This document shows, in pieces, positions 62,206-64,000 of a DNA stretch of 64,000 nt (the first letter of the stretch is position 1; the number at the start of each line of letters is the position of its first letter). The notes under the pieces were generated by a model. It was not told the origin of the DNA and searched no databases. It saw only the letters and a program-made list of their open reading frames with translations. This DNA is from Lachnospiraceae bacterium XPB1003 (GTDB taxonomy: Bacteria; Bacillota; Clostridia; Lachnospirales; Lachnospiraceae): assembly GCA_900102065.1 (NCBI GenBank), contig FMVK01000002.1, forward strand, positions 186,001 through 250,000. The letters run 5' to 3'. Position numbers and translations under genes: made by a program.

Positions 62206-63537
62206 ATGCTGGCGGATAAAACAAAACTTATACTTGTAAGCGGAAAAGGCGGCGACGGACATGTCTCCTTCAGGCGTGAAAAATACGTTCCCGATGGCGG
62301 CCCGGACGGTGGTGACGGAGGAAGGGGCGGAGACGTTATCCTTAAGGTAGATCCGTCCGTAAATACCCTTCTTACATACAAGCATCGCAGGAAATTCGCT
62401 GCGACAGATGGCGAGGAAGGCGGAAAAAGAAATTGCAGAGGTAAAGACGGCGAAGATGTTATCCTTCCTTTACCTAAGGGAACTGTTGTAAAAGATGCGG
62501 CGACAGGCAAGGTCATAGTCGATCTTTCGGGTGATACCACCGAATATAAGATATTATCCGGTGGAAGAGGCGGCGCAGGTAACCAGCATTTTGCATCATC
62601 TACAATGCAGGCTCCCAAGTATGCCAAGCCCGGCGGACCTGCGAAGACTGCTGAAGTGATCCTTGAACTTAAGCTTATTGCAGATGTAGGTATCATCGGT
62701 TATCCGAGCGTAGGTAAATCTTCGCTCCTCAAGGCTTCGACAAATGCCAATCCTGAATGTGCGGATTACCATTTTACAACCCTTTCACCGAATCTCGGGG
62801 TTGTGGATCTTGGAGACGGAAATTCATTCGTACTGGCTGACATTCCCGGACTTATCGAAGGCGCTGCAGACGGAAACGGCCTTGGACTTGAATTCCTCAG
62901 ACATATAGAACGTAACCGCATACTTATACATGTACTGGATGCGGCTTCGGTAGAAGGCAGGGATCCTGTCGAAGATTTCTATAAGATAAATGAGGAACTT
63001 GCAAAATATTCAAACGATGTAGCTTCCATCATTCAGGTTATAGCAGCTAATAAGATCGATCTTATCCCCGCCGAACCTGAGGCCATAGATATAGATGAAG
63101 CAGGTGAGCTTATCTATGCCGAGGATCCTGTCGAAAGGATCAGGAAAGAGCTGGAAACCGAAGACAGAAAAGTCTTCCCTATAAGTACGGCTACAGGCAA
63201 GGGAATAAAGGAGCTTATGAGCTTTGTTTTTCAGAAGCTTAATGAGATCCAGGTTCCCGAGAAGATATTTGCTCAGGAGTATGATCCCGATGTTCAGATA
63301 GTTAACGGCACAGAGCCTTACTATGTAACATATGATCAGAAGAGTGATGAATATGTTGTTGAAGGTCCCAGGATTGAGAAGATGCTTGGTTATACCAATC
63401 TAGAATCCGAAAAAGGATTTGCTTTCTTCCAGAAGTTCATGAAGGAAAATGGTATACTGGATGAACTTACCAAACTGGGAATCAAGGACGGAGATACGGT
63501 CAGGATCTACGGATTCGCTTTTGAATACTATAAATAA
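62206..63537 (+). CDS. obgE: GTPase ObgE/CgtA
   Basis: Essential GTPase linked to 50S maturation and stress response. The 443-residue protein has the Gly-rich Obg fold (VSGKGGDGHVSFRREKYVPDGGPDGGDGG, about 10-40), the G domain with G1 GYPSVGKSS, switch HFTTLSPNLGVV, G3 DIPGLIEGA, G4 NKID, and a C-terminal OCT domain (from about 355: QIVNGTEPYYVTYD, EGFAFFQKFMK-like end) found in Firmicutes Obg. GGAGG precedes the ATG. Situated behind rpmA as in most bacteria. Confidence 0.96.
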   Translation: MLADKTKLILVSGKGGDGHVSFRREKYVPDGGPDGGDGGRGGDVILKVDPSVNTLLTYKHRRKFAATDGEEGGKRNCRGKDGEDVILPLPKGTVVKDAATGKVIVDLSGDTTEYKILSGGRGGAGNQHFASSTMQAPKYAKPGGPAKTAEVILELKLIADVGIIGYPSVGKSSLLKASTNANPECADYHFTTLSPNLGVVDLGDGNSFVLADIPGLIEGAADGNGLGLEFLRHIERNRILIHVLDAASVEGRDPVEDFYKINEELAKYSNDVASIIQVIAANKIDLIPAEPEAIDIDEAGELIYAEDPVERIRKELETEDRKVFPISTATGKGIKELMSFVFQKLNEIQVPEKIFAQEYDPDVQIVNGTEPYYVTYDQKSDEYVVEGPRIEKMLGYTNLESEKGFAFFQKFMKENGILDELTKLGIKDGDTVRIYGFAFEYYK

Positions 63538-63574
63538 CTCTGAAGAGTTATTCTTTCGTGGAGGGTATGAGTAA

Positions 63575-63904
63575 ATGGAACTTACCAGTAAGCAGCGTGC
63601 ATATCTAAAAAGTCTTGCGGCGGGAATAAAGCCTTTGTTCGGTATCGGAAAGAGTAATCTCACTCCGGAGATAACCGATGCCATTTCCGAGGCTTTTGCC
63701 ACACATGAGATCATCAAAGTAAATGTACTTAAAAGCACTGCGGATGAACAGGATGCAGCAGGCTTAAGAGCTATGGGAGAGATGCTCGCCGAGAGAACCC
63801 GTTCTACGCTTGTGTGTGTGATCGGCCGTAAGATTGTGCTGTATAAGCCTTATGCCGATACAAAGGAGAAGAAACACAGTGATAAGATTGTTCTCCCGAA
63901 ATAA
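63575..63904 (+). CDS. yhbY: YhbY-family RNA-binding protein (CRM domain)
   Basis: A 109-residue CRM-domain protein associated with the 50S precursor. It begins ELTSKQRAYLKSLAAGIKPLFGIGKSNLTPE and ends VCVIGRKIVLYKP, the standard YhbY pattern. Position between obgE and nadD is the usual one in Firmicutes. GGAGGGTATGAG precedes the ATG. Confidence 0.93.
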   Translation: MELTSKQRAYLKSLAAGIKPLFGIGKSNLTPEITDAISEAFATHEIIKVNVLKSTADEQDAAGLRAMGEMLAERTRSTLVCVIGRKIVLYKPYADTKEKKHSDKIVLPK

Positions 63905-64000
63905 AAAGAAAGAGGATAATACTTCTTCAGTATCACAGGGACAGATCAGCAGCGGAAGAAAGATCTGTATTTTCGGAGGAACCTTCGATCCTATTCATTT
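63879..64000 (+). CDS. nadD: Nicotinate-nucleotide adenylyltransferase, N-terminal part (runs off window)
   Basis: The frame contains IFGGTFDPIH at the very end of the window, the nucleotidyltransferase signature (with the HxGH motif to follow outside). NadD makes NaAD in NAD synthesis. The visible start is a GTG at 63879, overlapping yhbY by 26 bases, with AAGGAG at 63862-63867; it gives an N-terminal extension of about 30 residues before the motif, and a TTG at 63888 or another start is possible. Gene order yhbY-nadD supports the call. Confidence 0.8.
   Translation, partial: MIRLFSRNKKKEDNTSSVSQGQISSGRKICIFGGTFDPIH

Overview
The window reads as chromosomal DNA from an anaerobic, polysaccharide-degrading Clostridia, most likely a Lachnospiraceae of the Butyrivibrio/Pseudobutyrivibrio kind. 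The grounds are: strong GGAGG ribosome binding sites, TTGACA/TATAAT-type promoters, Clostridia-style gene order (flavoprotein-cmk-ispH-rpsA; rplU-prp-rpmA-obgE-yhbY-nadD; serC-serA with DUF1015), an L27 with a cleavable N-terminus plus its protease, a Na+-pumping decarboxylase operon and a lipid-anchored GH11 xylanase. Species cannot be fixed from the sequence alone. Nearly all genes are on the + strand; only a DUF1292 gene, aroC, an exonuclease-like gene and an AP2-domain gene are on the - strand.

Layout. 1-4 kb: end of a MutS-like ATPase, rnhA, a small membrane protein, dut, then an isolated two-gene unit (Gly/Ser/Tyr/Asn low-complexity protein plus glycosyltransferase-like protein) with its own promoter. 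4-14.9 kb: gltX, lipoproteins including the xylanase, a Nudix hydrolase, a UvrD-like helicase, DUF1292, DUF5662, trpS, citrate synthase and a lactonase-fold protein. 15-25.4 kb: aroC facing a thioesterase-tgt-yajC run, then leuB-ilvD-ilvB and serC-serA. 25.4-26.4 kb: a gene-free kilobase with a family of structured repeats between serA and the DUF1015 gene. 26.4-36.6 kb: DUF1015, a branching-enzyme-like protein that has lost its catalytic residues, mscS, tRNA-Thr(CGU), an iron alcohol dehydrogenase, alaS, an N/Q-rich membrane protein and rpsU. 36.7-44.8 kb: a metallophosphoesterase, scpAB, then a five-gene biotin-dependent Na+-pump locus. 44.9-49.8 kb: RpiR-type regulator, flavoprotein, cmk, ispH, rpsA. 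49.9-59 kb: cheR, an RNase H-fold exonuclease, a degenerate GH25 protein, an AP2/degenerate-HNH protein, thrC, a response regulator with a broken GGDEF motif, an Xaa-Pro peptidase and a histidine phosphatase. 59-64 kb: an iron-sulfur scaffold/GGGtGRT pair, then the L21-Prp-L27-Obg-YhbY-NadD operon, cut by the window end.

Most of the window is housekeeping. The parts least explained by known biology are the GSY-rich protein/glycosyltransferase pair, the catalytically dead GlgB paralogue coupled to a mechanosensitive channel, the repeat cluster, the AP2/HNH-derived protein, the two-carboxyltransferase Na+ pump locus with its lipoprotein-OadG fusion, and the GGGtGRT pair. Several proteins (GlgB-like, GH25-like, GGDEF-like, HNH-like) keep a recognisable fold but lack catalytic residues. 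All functional statements come from motif recognition by eye; no database search was run.
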